Shown: in pieces, positions 34,032 through 45,049 of the stretch | Numbering within the stretch: position 1 is the stretch's first letter | Layout: every line of letters starts with the position of its first letter | Origin: Pegoplata infirma | Lineage: Eukaryota > Arthropoda > Insecta > Diptera > Anthomyiidae | Length of the DNA: 64,000 nt | NCBI GenBank assembly: GCA_963921195.1 | Contig: OY992537.1 | Coordinates: 20,668,642-20,732,641 of the forward strand | Direction of reading: 5' to 3' | Translations under genes and position numbers: made by a program | Notes under the pieces: generated by a model | What the model saw: the letters and a program-made list of their open reading frames with translations, nothing else | Databases searched by the model: none | What the model was told of the DNA's origin: nothing

Positions 34032-34917
34032 CCCGAGTAAAAAAAATGATATGACACAATATATAATTTAATATGGGTTCGTGTCTATTTTGATATAATC
34101 TTATACGAAAAATGGTTTCATAAGATTTGATCGAATAATATCTAATAATATCAGTTTATATAACTTTATATCGACTTTGATACGAGTTTTGGTCTAATCC
34201 AATGATATAAAATTATATCCAATTATATTAAAATTTAAACAATTTTAGAAATCGGATGTTTTTTTTTTTTAGTTTTTAATAAAGAGTTGAAAAATTAAAA
34301 TAATAAAAATAAGTTGTTCTTTGAAAAAAACTTAGAAAAATTTCAAAAAATGGAGTCATGTTAAATTTTATATAAAACACTTAGAAAATGTTTTCAAAAA
34401 AATTTGTCCTTGGAAAAAACTTAGAAAAATTTGAAAAAATGGAGTTATATAAAATTTTATATAAATCATATGAAATTTTATATAAAATATTCGTGAAAAA
34501 AAAATGTTCCTTGAAAAAAATTTAGAAAAAATTTAAAAGATGGAGTCATATGAAATTTTATATAAATCATATGAAATTTTATATAAAATATTCGTGATAA
34601 AAAAGTGGTGCTTGGAAAAATCTTAGAAAAATAAAAAAAATATGAAGTCATATGAAATTTTATATAAAACACTTTGAAAATATTAAAAAATAATGGAGGC
34701 ATATAAAATTTTATATAAAACACTTAGAAATTTAAAATGATGCATGGGACCAGATGTTGCAACATATAGTTATGTATGGCGATATCTTAATAAAATCCCA
34801 CATCAAAATTTATTATATAAATTTATCTTGCAATACATAGTGTCACACATGATCATATATCAAATAATATGACTATATAAAAGTATATAAGATCATATTA
34901 AATTATTTTTACTCGGG
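34032..34917. mobile_element. CCCGAGT-type element, copy B, with ~120-bp tandem repeats
   Basis: An 886-bp element with ends CCCGAGTAAAAAAAATGATA and, inverted, CCCGAGTAAAAATAATTTAA, flanked by AA at 34030-34031 and 34918-34919. The matching place in copy 1 of the host repeat, near 6926-6935, has a single AA, confirming a 2-bp duplication. The interior at 34330-34735 holds about four degenerate ~110-120-bp units, each with CTTGGAAAAA, TTAGAAAAAT, GGAGTCATAT and AAATTTTATATAAA. Confidence 0.8.
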
Positions 34918-35389
34918 AAGTTTAAAAAGCATTGCTTTCAAAATAAACAAGTTTGAAAAGCATTGCTAAGTTACCACCAATGATTTTTAAACTTGTTTAC
35001 CACGTGGCATTTAAGATGAACCCAATCTGAAATTCGGGATTTTGCTTATAACTTTTGAACCACTGGACCGATTGAGCTGAAATTTAATACCAAATAGACC
35101 CGGGGAACGGCAAAGATACGTGTTATGTTTCAGCAGTCTCATTATTGTCTTTATAAAGTTATCGTGTTTTTTATCTCGTAAATTCGGAAAAAACCCTTGC
35201 CGAAATTTACTCATTTGCTCATAACTTTTGAACCACTGGACCGATTTGGCTGGATTGCAATACCAACCGGACCAGGTAAATGAAAAACATATATGCCAAA
35301 CTTCAGTAGCCTCTGTAAAGTCTTTCAAAAGTTAGCGTGTTTTCTACGGACGGACAGACAGATCGACTTAAAACCGTTTTGGCTCTTTC

Positions 35390-36360
35390 GCATCGAAATT
35401 TTTTAAAAATGGTTTTCTTTAAAAATTTTTTGCTAAAGGATCCAAGACTCAAAATTTCAAGTTTATAAGACCTTGTATAGTGTCAGAAATTTCTTAAAGT
35501 CCATTTTTCAGAATGTTTTGTTTTGGTGGAGAATTCACATTTCGAAAATCCAGTTTTTATGAACATTATGTCAGAAGCTCGAATAAGTGCAAAAGTTTTT
35601 TTACACTCTTAAGCTAAGTAAGTTGTTTTTCAAGTGAAAATTTTAAAAAACGCTTAAAATCGTAATAAAAACTTTTAAAAACAAAAACTTTTAAATATTA
35701 ATAGAAAGAAACAATAATAACATATCTCAAATATCCATTTTATTGCCAAATATATTCTGTTTTACATATTTAAAATCAGTTTAAACGATTTCCCTACTTT
35801 ATAGCCGCGTTGTCAAAAATATTTTTTTATATGGAGTTTGACAGATTTTTTCAGGTGAATACGAACAATTTACGCACCTTTAGAATCGAAATTTTCTAAA
35901 AAGTACTTTTCTCAAAATGTTTTTTACTAAATGATCCTACATTTAAAATTTCAAGTTTTAATTTTATTTTTTATTTTTTTTATTTTTTTTTTTTATTTTA
36001 TTTCGGGAGATTGAAGAAGTACAAATGTACAATTTTTTGCCCTTTTTATTCCATTATCTGAATTTCGAAATGCACCTTTTTCAGAATGTATATTTTGGCT
36101 GGAGAATTTGACATTTTAAATTTCAAGTTTCTTTCGCTATGGTGTATACCAAAGTCCACTACTTTACCCTGTTTGCCCCCTTAGAACTTTTTTAATGTTT
36201 TTTCCGCAGGAGGATTCTAAATTCCAAATTTTATGTTTCTTGAACCATTCCTCTTGGAAACATGAAACATACCATATTTGACTCTTTTACACTTTTTAGC
36301 CTATTTTTTAGAAGGAAAATCTATATCTTCAGCAGTTCGGTCTGGGCGATGATAAATAAG
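35390..36360. repeat. Degenerate repeat region with AAATTTCAAGTTT motifs
   Basis: Loosely repeated words (GGATCCTACATTTAAAATTT, TTTCAGAATGT, AAATTTCAAGTTT) recur every ~100-300 bp here and again at 48130-48180 and 48760-48880. No clean period or boundaries were found. The frames are too short and broken to be coding. Confidence 0.5.
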
Positions 36361-37689
36361 TCAGTCATCTGCACTTTTTAAGTTGATAGTTTAAATTTAG
36401 TTTAATAATAATAATTTTATAAAATTAAATAACCCTTAATATAACTTTTAACTTATGACAGCTGTTCCCTTATAATTATGAAAATATATGTATATCAAAT
36501 GAAAATTTCTTCGAACACATGTGTACCACAAGAAAAACACACATCTTTAATTTTTTTTCTGTAACTTACAATTAATGTAGCGGCCAACTTAAGTACACTC
36601 ACGCATCAAGACACATTCTGACATAAAAAAGAAAAACTTTCCAGAAGATTTTTACTAACTTAACTAAACTAAACTTACTAACAATATGCACGTGTTTAAT
36701 TGCTTTTGACATTATATATAAACCAACATACTTAATAATACACTCATGGTAAATAAGTCCGTTGAAAGAAGTGGAATTATGGTATATGTGGCGAATGAGT
36801 TATGTGTTTGTATAAAAATATTAATCATACGCTATGTGGGTTTAGTAATGAGATTTTAGTAGACAAATTAAAAATCAAAATGTTATTAAAAATCAAAATG
36901 TTATTTACTTACAGGACCCTAACGACAGCTCTTTCGACACGACTCTTAATTAAACAAAAAAAAATTAGTCTGTAATTTTCTACAGAAATTTTGTATTAAA
37001 TTCAAAACCTTAAAGTTATTTTTTTACCTACCAAAATTTAACAAAAATGCTCACGTTATTTTAAGTAGTAGATATTTTAAAACAACTAAAATTAAATTTT
37101 TGAGTGTATAAAACATGCGTTTATTACCAGCTTTTTGTAAACTCATAAAATGATTTAGCAAAACACCACATAAATACAGCAACTTCTTACAGCTAAAGAC
37201 ATGACTTACTTAACCTGTACAGACAAATAAAATTTTTAGAACAGTGGAGCAATAAAAACAAAATTTTCTAGTTAATCAAAAGTTTTCAAAAGTTCATATG
37301 AACCAAAAGAGGTATTTATAAAAAAAGTTGGACGCAAATGTTAGAAACTTTTATTTAGTTTCAGTTTCTAACCGATAGGATTACTAGTAATATATAAAAT
37401 TTTTATCATCTTTTTAATAACAAGCCACTGTTACCTTATTTTTTTACACATGTCGTCGCCTAAAAGGCAAAAGGTCGTTACAACACTTTTATTTTAGAAA
37501 ATAAGAAAACAAGAAAATTAGAACAAAACTCCTTCAAAAAGAGCAGTGAAGTTTGGTAAAAAAAAGCCAGCTTTGCTCCTCAGCATACATGTATTTTTTT
37601 TTTAATACCTGCATTGCAAGTTAAGGGTATGCAACTGCAGCACAATTCCTTACATTATAAATACATTATAAATAAGATTTTAAACAATT
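36361..37689. other. Unannotated AT-rich gap
   Basis: No gene, terminal-repeat element or array recognised. This is one of the more host-like stretches of the window. Confidence 0.5.
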
Positions 37690-38147
37690 TGAGGATATTT
37701 ATTCTCGCTCGAAGTCATTATTTTCTTTACTAATTAAAACCATGATATTCTCGTAGCATAATTTTCAAGAAAATTATTTTTTTGTTTTAAATTTATGTTG
37801 GTCATTTTTGCAAGACTTAATCAACACGTGTTTCGGAATTTGTCAAATTCCATTGTCAAGATTATTTAGCAAAAAATAGAAACGATTTGCTACAAAGTAG
37901 CAAACGAGTCTAATGACAAATCGTTTGTGCACAAACTAAAATTATTCGCCTCTATTCACAATGAGAATTAGAAAGACGAAGAAATTGTACCATACTAATA
38001 CACGTGTCGATTAAGTCTTGCAAAAATGACCAACATAAATAAATTAAAAAAAAAAATAAAAAATTCTTGAAAATTATGCTATGAGAATATCATGGTTTTA
38101 ATTAGTAAAGAAAATAATGACCTCGAGCCAGACTAAACATCCTCAAA
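37690..38147. repeat. Palindrome with ~160-bp arms
   Basis: Left arm about 37690-37850 and right arm about 37990-38147 are inverted copies. Shared blocks include GTCATTATTTTCTTTACTAA, AAAACCATGATATTCTC, ATGTTGGTCATTTTTGCAAG and ACACGTGT. The loop has GTTTGCTACAAAGTAGCAAAC, a further small palindrome. No flanking duplication was clear. Confidence 0.75.
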
Positions 38148-38678
38148 ATATAATATTTTAAAGGTCGAATAAAACAAATTTTTTTTTAATAAAAATTAAT
38201 CAGAATTTGAAGATTTTAAACTATATAATTGTTGCGAAATTTTGCATTTTGGGTGGCGATATTCATAAATGTATAAAATTATACAAATATATGTTCCATG
38301 TATACAATATACATAATATGCAATGCCAATGTGTTGTATATAAGTTTATAAGTAGGGATGGGATTTCCATGCAAATGCATGTCTATCCACCCATTATCTT
38401 TCCGAAACAACAAATTAGCATTAAAATGGCATCGATTTGTTTTTGCATATTTTGGTGAAAATGCATATTTTGCTGAAAATGCATATTTTGGTGAAAATGC
38501 ATATTTTTGCATATTTTGGTTTTAAATATATTTTGTGCAAATTTGCAACTTTTAAGTGCATATTTTTGCATATTTTGGCATAAAATAACAAAAACACAAT
38601 TTGAAATTTGTTAGATTGAAAAACTATTTTAAATCTTAAAAGTTTATTTTGAAAATAAGAAAAAATATTTTTTTTATA

Positions 38679-39243
38679 CAGGGTGTCCGCCGGGAAGATA
38701 TACTACTTTGTTTTGCCGTCATTTTGGTAAACATTAGTCTTGACAGTTCATATTTGGCAGTCGTGAAGTAGAGACGTGGCAAATTTATTAAGGAAAAATA
38801 TTCGGCAAACCAATGTGTTTTAATCGTTTAAACATTTTATCAAAATCAATCATCGATTCCTGTGACGATGAGAAAGCTACGTTATTTCAAGAAATAGTGA
38901 TGTTGATTGTCCTTCGCGGTCGCCTGATTTGACTACTCCGGACTTCTTTTTGTGGGGATATCTTAAAAGCAAGGTTTATGCAAACAAACCAGAAACGCTG
39001 GAGCAACTCAAACAAAATATTCGTGATGAAATTTATGAAATACCGCAGGAAATGTGTGAGAATGTAATGAAAATTGTGCTCAAAAGGGCTCGCATTTGTA
39101 GGGAGGCGAATTAATATGATATTGTATTCTATACATAATTTCCGACAATAAATAAAACATTTATCAATGTAAGATCCATTCTCTTTCATTTAATCAAAAA
39201 TTATAAGCAAACAAAGTAGTATACCTTCCCGGCGAACACCCTG
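38679..39243 (+). mobile_element. Internally deleted mariner-like element
   Basis: Ends CAGGGTGTCCGCCGGGAAGA and, inverted, CAGGGTGTTCGCCGGGAAGG, with TA at 38677-38678 and 39244-39245. It is nested in the hAT-like MITE. Most of the transposase is gone; only the C-terminal fragment remains. Confidence 0.9.
38899..39114 (+). pseudogene. Mariner transposase, C-terminal fragment
   Basis: An open stretch reads DCPSRSPDLTTPDFFLWGYL and continues through KSKVYANKPETLEQLKQNIR to a stop at 39112-39114. SPDLxPxDFFLWGYLKSKVY is the block around the third catalytic acidic residue of a mariner-type transposase (here D of TPDFFLW). The DNA-binding domain and the first two catalytic aspartates are missing, so it is inactive. 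Confidence 0.85.
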
Positions 39244-39492
39244 TACTTAGATTGTTTTAATTTCTAAAAAAAATCTTGCTTACATAAAGTTTTAAATGTT
39301 AATATTTAAATCCGGCGTTATTTTTAGTTATTTTAAAGCAGTTTTTCGTATAAAAACAAGATTTTTAATGCACACATTTTTTTTTAGTGCATATTTTTAG
39401 GATTTCAGTGCATATTTTGAATTTTTTACCGCATATTTTAAGCGCATATTTTCGATTATTTATTGCATGAAAATCGCATCCCTATTTATAAG

Positions 39493-40986
39493 TATGAACT
39501 GATTCTCATTCTTATATTTGTATATAAAAAACCATAAAAGTATTTTTGTTACACTTCGTATAACAATATTGCTGTGTTGTTTTGTTGTTGCTGTTATGCG
39601 TGGTAACAACATAACCAAGTACTTCTAACTGCTGCTGGTGTTGTTCTTGTTTCATACATATAAATGTATTAAAAATATGTTGCATACATATACTTTTCTT
39701 TACTTTTGCTTTATGGTGTTAAAGTAAAAGATAAGTACTTCACACTAAAACATACTACCCTACGTACTACTTACGTACGTACTACTTGAATTTTTAGAAT
39801 AAAACACCTACAGCAACAACAGTTGCTGTATAAAATAAAAAAATTGCATAAAACAGTTATACAAGTTAACTTTTAATACTTGTAGCAAGTACTTGTGGGG
39901 TAACTAGAAAGTTTTTTTATACCCTACAACAAAAAAACTTTTCATTTAGTGTGTCCGTTGGTAACACATTGATAGGAAACACCCTTTATATAGCACAATT
40001 TAAAATTCATGTCAATGGAGGGTATCTATGATTCGGTATAACTGAACACTTTTTAAAATGTTATTTAGTTAAGTTTTTTTTTTTTGTTTTGTAAAAACAG
40101 GTACATTTAAATAAGTAAAGTATGTTTTAAGGTGTTTGGCAAATGTGTTGATAAAAATATAGTTGTTACTTATTCTTATGACAATATTGGTGTCATGTTT
40201 TGTGTATTGTATCTACTAGCCAAATGTCAGGTGTTTTATGGTTAGTTATTTGGGTTAAGACAGGTATGTTGGTAGATCATATGTATGTTTTATATTATTT
40301 GTTTGCCAAAAATTTAGTTAAGTTTTATGTTAGGCAAATAGCTACTCCTTCTGAAAAGATTTGATTTGAACAAGATTTATGCACTACACCCAGGCAATAT
40401 TTTGTTTGAGCGAAAATTGTTTTTAAGATTTTTTCGACATGCATGCATATTTTCTAAGATTCTGAAAATTTGTTCCTAGATTTATAATCTCAGTTTTTCT
40501 GCAAAAAAGGTTTTAGATTCGGAAACATTTTTCCGATAGTAAATGTTTTTGATTCTTCAAAATTATTCCTGCAGGTTATGAAATACGATTTATTTTTTAG
40601 TCGCCATCACATCGGGTTTTTCCGCTATGAGTTGACAATAATTCCTAAAACGGCGATTTTTTAAACTTTGACCTCTATTTTTTCAAAAAAGTTGAAAAAA
40701 GTTGAAAACCAGATTTGTGATCACTAGAACAATTGCAATTACCTGTATAAAGTTGGGTTCCAGTCGTATTAACTTTTTTTCATAATGTTCAGTAGTGATA
40801 TCGATTCATTATGGTCTCTAAGACATTCTAGCGATATCCATTAGTTCGTCTGTCTGTTAAAAAAAGGAATATACAATCCAAACCAAAAGAGGTGTACATT
40901 TGATAAATAAGAAATCGGACCCGTGTGTCTGTGGAAAGTAAGATGCAGTCCAAACCAAAAGTGCTGATTATTAAGTAAATGAGCCA
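39493..40986. other. Unannotated gap with weak ACAAGT-family scraps
   Basis: Isolated words such as GGAGGGTATCTATGATTCGG (40018) and TCTAAGACATTCTAGCGAT (40816) resemble pieces of the ACAAGT-related repeats in reverse, but no full element can be outlined. The remainder is AT-rich and unrecognised. Confidence 0.45.
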
Positions 40987-41234
40987 ACTCGAGTTTTTCA
41001 CTTTTTAATCGAATATATCTTTGTAACGAATAAGCGGAAAAATATAAAAAAATGCACTGATAGAGACCATTATCTAGCTAAATAACGTCAAATAATTACA
41101 ATAATCAAAAGACTAAAAGAAATCCTTTAAAAAAATATTTTCGGCAACTTGTTAAAAAATTACTAGTTTTTTATGAATCACTTGAATAAGGAATTTTTTA
41201 ATACAGACCAAGTAGGACCTGAATCCAATTTGTT

Positions 41235-41504
41235 ATGGATAGCAATTCCTTAAACAATAAAAACAAAACAGTTTTGTTTCGAATTTTAATAAAAATGAGA
41301 CTCACAACAGCTCTTAGATCTTCCGAAAAGAAAAAAGTACTGTATTTAAAGTCCAAAGTGTTAAAGGCCGTTGAAATCGCGAAAATAATAGAGAGTGGCA
41401 AATCTATTGAATGCAACTATTTAAATAACATTAAGAACTATGGAAAAAACACGAATGGGCGAACTAAAATGGCAACAATAGAACGAAATCGACAAAAATT
41501 TTAA
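41235..41504 (+). pseudogene. Inverted duplicate of the Tc1-like transposase N-terminus
   Basis: The open frame contains ALRSSEKKKVLYLKSKVLKA and VEIAKIIESGKSIECNYLNN, matching the minus-strand relic at 42063-42284. It ends in a stop at the same place (RNRQKF), so a nonsense change in the ancestor is shared by both arms. Confidence 0.75.
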
Positions 41505-41639
41505 GAATTCCGTCGAATTCCAAGTTGACAGGTTGCAAAATTCTCAAAGAAAGTGGTGATTTAATGGGTGTTTGTACAGTCCATCACGATTAAAAATTAA
41601 TTGAGTTCATAGTTTGTTGCAAATCGCAAAAAAAAGCCA

Positions 41640-42284
41640 CCCCTTAGTTCCAAACTTAAGAAGCATCGATGGTAACGTAAGGAACAGTAATGATGCTACA
41701 GTAAAATAGCTCACCCCATACCATAACAACACCTTCTATGATCTGTCTGCTATGCAAAAACGGTTTTTATTGTCTCAAATCACCGAAAACAATTGTATAC
41801 GTCTAATGCAACGGTATTTTTTTTGTTTTTTCGTCGGAATAAATTACTTTGAAAAATTTCTCAGACCGTGTCATTGTATTCCTGGCGAGATTAAGGCGCT
41901 GCTTACTACGTTTGACATTCAGCAATTAGTTTTTGCATAATTTTCGACGAGCTATGAACTCACTTGACTTTTAAACGCGACGGACTGTACAAATACTCCC
42001 ATTAACGCCACTTTTTTTGAGAATTTTGAAAGATGTCGGCGTAGAATTTGGTGGAATTCTTAAAATTTTTGTCGACCTCGTTCAGTTGTTGCCATTTGAG
42101 TTCGCCCACTCATGTTTTTTCCATAGTTCTGAATGTTATTTAGATAATTGCATACATCAGTTTTTTTCCTCTCTATTATTTCCGCAATTTCAACGATCTT
42201 TAACACTTTGAACTTCAAAGTCAGTACTTTTTCCTTTTCGGAAGAGCTAAGAGCTTTAGGAGTCCCATTTTTACTGAAATTCAA
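41640..42284 (-). pseudogene. Tc1-like transposase relic
   Basis: Minus strand. The N-terminal helix-turn-helix reads ALSSSEKEKVLTLKFKVLKI then VEIAEIIERKKTDVCNYLNN and NYGKNMSGRTQMATTERGRQ over 42255-42063, followed by stops and frame changes. Near 41760-41700, in another frame, IIEGVVMVWGELF corresponds to the GGSVMVWGCF block of Tc1 transposases. The catalytic region is not recoverable from the sequence. An inverted duplicate of the N-terminal part is at 41235-41504. Confidence 0.75.
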
Positions 42285-42330
42285 AACAAAACTGTTTTGT
42301 TTTTGTTGTTTGAGGGATTGCTATTCATTA

Positions 42331-42727
42331 CACTCAAAAAATTATGTAGGTAAATTCCAGTGAATATTCACTTAAAACAAATGAACTTTTATTTAAAAAA
42401 CATTCCAGTGTTTTTTCTTTTAAAATAAAAACACAATACAGTCAATTTTAAATGTTAATTTAATGACTAACCAAAACATTAAAAAACTAGTGAATATTCA
42501 GTTATTTTGTATTGAAAAACAGTAAAACTATAGAATAAATTTTTTACTGCCGAAATTAAATGTAACAGAAAATTCGTTTTTAATACAGTAAATTATTTTT
42601 TTTAAACTACAGAAACAGTAAAAAATAAGAAGTCCATAATAAAATAAATGATTTTTCTTTTAAAATAACTTTACTGATTTCTTTTTAAAATAACCTACAA
42701 ACAGTTAATGACATAATTTTCTTAGTG
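42331..42727. mobile_element. TA-flanked MITE, CACTCAAAAAATTATG type
   Basis: A 397-bp element with ends CACTCAAAAAATTATGTAGG and, inverted, CACTAAGAAAATTATGTCAT, flanked by TA (42329-42330, 42728-42729). The left arm of the surrounding palindrome lacks it (near 41234), which confirms insertion. A truncated copy is at 17262-17522, and the element at 48177-48651 has similar ends. Confidence 0.85.
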
Positions 42728-42902
42728 TACAAATTGGATTTAGGTCCTACTTGGTCTGTATTACAAAATTCCTTATTTAAGTGATTCATAAAAAACTAGT
42801 AATTTTTTAACAAGTTGCCGAAAAATATTTTTTTAAGGACTTCTTTCAGTCTTTTGATTATTGTTATTATTTGACATTATTAGCCAGATAATGGTCTCTA
42901 TT

Positions 42903-43432
42903 AGAGATGCGCGCGTGACACGAATTTTTCGTGATTCACGTGATTCACGCGTGAATCACGCGTGATCGTGAGTGAAATTTATTTTTACTCACGTGATCAT
43001 GAGTGCGCGTGATTGGAAAAAATAGTTTCGTGCGTGAGCGTGCGTGAGTAATTTTTTTTCGTGAGTTTGCGTGATTGTTTTGTGCTGTTTGAAACAGAAA
43101 ACAAGTAAAAGAAATCGTCATTATATTGATTTTAGAGGGAAATTTATACTAAATTGTGATTTAAATTAATTTTTATTATTGTTTTAAGGAAAATCAATAC
43201 TTTTTGTGCAAGAAATCGAAAAAAGTAAAAAGAAAATTTGTTAATTTTAATTTCGTAAGTCTCCGTGAGCGTGATTATTTCGTGAGCGTGAGAAAAATTT
43301 TAGTTACTCACGTGAGCGTGCGTGAACGTGAGCAGAAAAAATAATTTCGTGCGTGATCGTGCGTGAGCAATATTTTTTTTTCGTGAGCGTGAGCGTGCGT
43401 GAGTCAAAAATTCACTCACGCGCCCATCTCTA
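42903..43432. mobile_element. hAT-like MITE with CGTGAG repeats (TSD GTCTCTAT)
   Basis: A 530-bp element with ends TAGAGATGCGCGCGTGACAC and, inverted, TAGAGATGGGCGCGTGAGTG, flanked by GTCTCTAT at 42895-42902 and 43433-43440. The left palindrome arm has the empty site near 41065. Both subterminal regions are filled with GCGTGAG/CTCACGC words (42910-43080, 43260-43420), making this the most GC-rich patch nearby. No coding capacity. Confidence 0.9.
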
Positions 43433-43689
43433 GTCTCTATCACTGCATTTTTTTATATTTTTCCGCTTACTCGTTACAAAGTTATATTCGATTAAAAAGT
43501 GAAAAACTCGATTCCTTATTGATGTGATTCGCAGTGTATTCTAGCGCTATTCGTCTGCCGGTCCGTCTGTAGAAGCACACTAACGAACAATAAGTGCAAA
43601 GAAATTGGTTTTACATTTTGGACTCTCACTTGTTGTACCCTCCAACCACAGTATGGGGGAACCTTTAAAAAAACGCTATTTTTTGGTGC

Positions 43690-43960
43690 TTTTTTGCATT
43701 TTTGTTAAACAAATGAAACCTTTTACTAAAAGAAGGGCACCCACCGATTGTTCTGAAACTTGAATATGGGAATGAGGGGGGAAAAATAAGAGTTTCCTGT
43801 TTTTCTAAGCTGCCCAATCTCAAATTTAAAAAGGGTTGCCACCTTATGAAAAAAGGGATTTCAGGAAAATCCGTATAAAAGCCGAACTAGCAGGAATTTC
43901 GCCAAACGAAAAAATACGGGTCAGCTTAATTTTGATGGAGATTATAACATATAATGTTGG
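43690..43960. repeat. Dispersed repeat Z, copy 2
   Basis: Inverted relative to 21230-21430. Shared blocks include TGAATATGGGAATGAGGGGG, AAAAAGGGTTGCCACCT and GAACTAGCAGGAATTTCGCC. No coding region. Confidence 0.7.
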
Positions 43961-43972
43961 CGGTCGTACCTA

Positions 43973-44450
43973 CAGTATTGGCCAAAACTAAAGCACCCCC
44001 AGTGAATTTTTTTTTTTTAGATCATAATTTTTTGTCATAAAAACTCCATTTTAATTGTTTTTCGTATTTTTGATAAACAAAAACTGTGGAAGTCATCGTT
44101 CTATAAAAAATAAGTTATAACCAAATAAAACGGAAAATATGGCGGACAAAACTGAAGCACCCCTTCATGAAAAATAAACAAAGACAACATAAAACTAATA
44201 ATTTGTTGCAAATCCATTACATCCCTTATTATATCATGGGACTTGAATAGATCAATAATTCCATCAAATCTATGAATAAGCCGAATTCCTTGAGCAGAGA
44301 AACAATACCAGACCATTTTTAATTTAAGTATTGCAAAACAAGGGTCAAACACGGAAGGGCGAATTTAATGGTCTGGGATTGCTTTTCTGGTCAAGGAATT
44401 CGGCTTATTCATATATCTCGCTTAGTTTTCGAAATATCGCCATTTTGAAT
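43973..44450. pseudogene. Inverted Tc1-like transposase scraps
   Basis: Begins with a Tc1-type terminus CAGTATTGGCCAAAACTAAA next to TA (43971-43972). Minus strand 44325-44215 reads KMVWYCFSAQGIRLIHRFDG then IIDLFKSHDI; plus strand 44366-44410 reads NLMVWDCFSGQGIRLIH. Both correspond to the (S/L)MVWGCFSxxGxGxI block of Tc1 transposases, so two copies of the same gene segment lie head to head. No catalytic residues remain. Confidence 0.7.
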
Positions 44451-45049
44451 TTTTAACTAAATTCTAAGAAGTACACTTCCTCAATTTCCTCAATTCTAAG
44501 AAGAGAAACACGATGACGATTTTTTTTAGTAAATTTTAATTAAACTAAATTGTTTTTTTAAGAAATATGTCTTAAAAATTAAGATACGTTTCTTAAATTT
44601 GTGGAAAATTTCTTTGGCAGTAAGATTTTTTTTCCTTAGTAAATGAATTATTTTTTTTTCTCATAGTTAAGAAAATTTCTCATTTTTTAGTTAAATTTTA
44701 CTAAATTTTAGGAAAATTCGTGATAAATTTTCACAGACACTTTTTCCTGATATAACTGATCAGTTATATCCCAGACAATGCTTTATACTGTAGACATTTT
44801 TGACATTTTTTATTAGCTTTCCACACTAGTAATAGTGCCTTTAGAATCATTGGCTATGTAGGTCGTATGAGAACATATGGAGACATTAGAACGTTTAACT
44901 AGATTAGTGTGGAATCCATTTCAAGTTGTATTTTAAAATTTTCCAAATGCATTAAAAAGGTGTAGACTCTTCGTTGACAATGTCACCAAAAAGTCAAAAT
45001 AGTCGAAACAAGTTTTGACTTGGAGGCACTTACCCCAAGGCTTCCTACA
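44451..45049. other. Unannotated AT-rich gap
   Basis: No gene, element boundary or array recognised; short TTAAGAAAT/ATTTCTTAA-type words only. Confidence 0.5.

Larger units (their letters stand above)
33287..35365 (+). mobile_element. ACAAGT dispersed repeat, copy 3, interrupted twice
   Basis: Same block order as 6425-7520, but with two insertions: a SINE-like segment at about 33557-33922 and a CCCGAGT element at 34032-34917. Copy 1 is uninterrupted at both points (near 6660-6670 and 6926-6935). The 3' end breaks off at about 35365, just after the GGACGGACAGACAG run, so the TTTATGGGGTCC and GGGTATAAAAA blocks are absent. Confidence 0.75.
38353..39484. mobile_element. hAT-like MITE, GCATATTTT type, carrying a mariner relic (TSD TTTATAAG)
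   Basis: Ends TAGGGATGGGATTTCCATGC and, inverted, TAGGGATGCGATTTTCATGC. It is flanked by a perfect 8-bp TTTATAAG at 38345-38352 and 39485-39492. Subterminal GCATATTTTG/GCATATTTTT units are repeated on both sides. The 1132-bp length includes a 565-bp mariner-like insertion plus TA duplication. A second copy without that insertion is at 52693-53237. Confidence 0.9.
41204..42758 (-). mobile_element. Tc1-like element relic with long inverted repeats
   Basis: Inverted ends CAGACCAAGTAGGACCTGAA (left) and CAGACCAAGTAGGACCTAAA (right, inverted), each next to TA (41202-41203, 42759-42760). The arms duplicate the 5' part of a transposase gene in opposite orientations, and the loop retains more of it on the minus strand. 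The similarity between the two sides continues outside these ends, so the palindrome either predates or extends beyond this element. Confidence 0.65.
40987..43512. repeat. Long palindrome around a Tc1-like relic, with two later insertions in the right arm
   Basis: Left arm 40987-41640 and right arm about 41935-43512 are inverted copies. The outer sequence CTCGAGTTTTTCACTTTTTA, TCCGCTTATTCG (as complement) and AAAAAACTAGTAA pairs on both sides. The right arm is longer because it holds the MITE 42331-42727 and the hAT-like MITE 42903-43432, neither present in the left arm. Confidence 0.85.
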
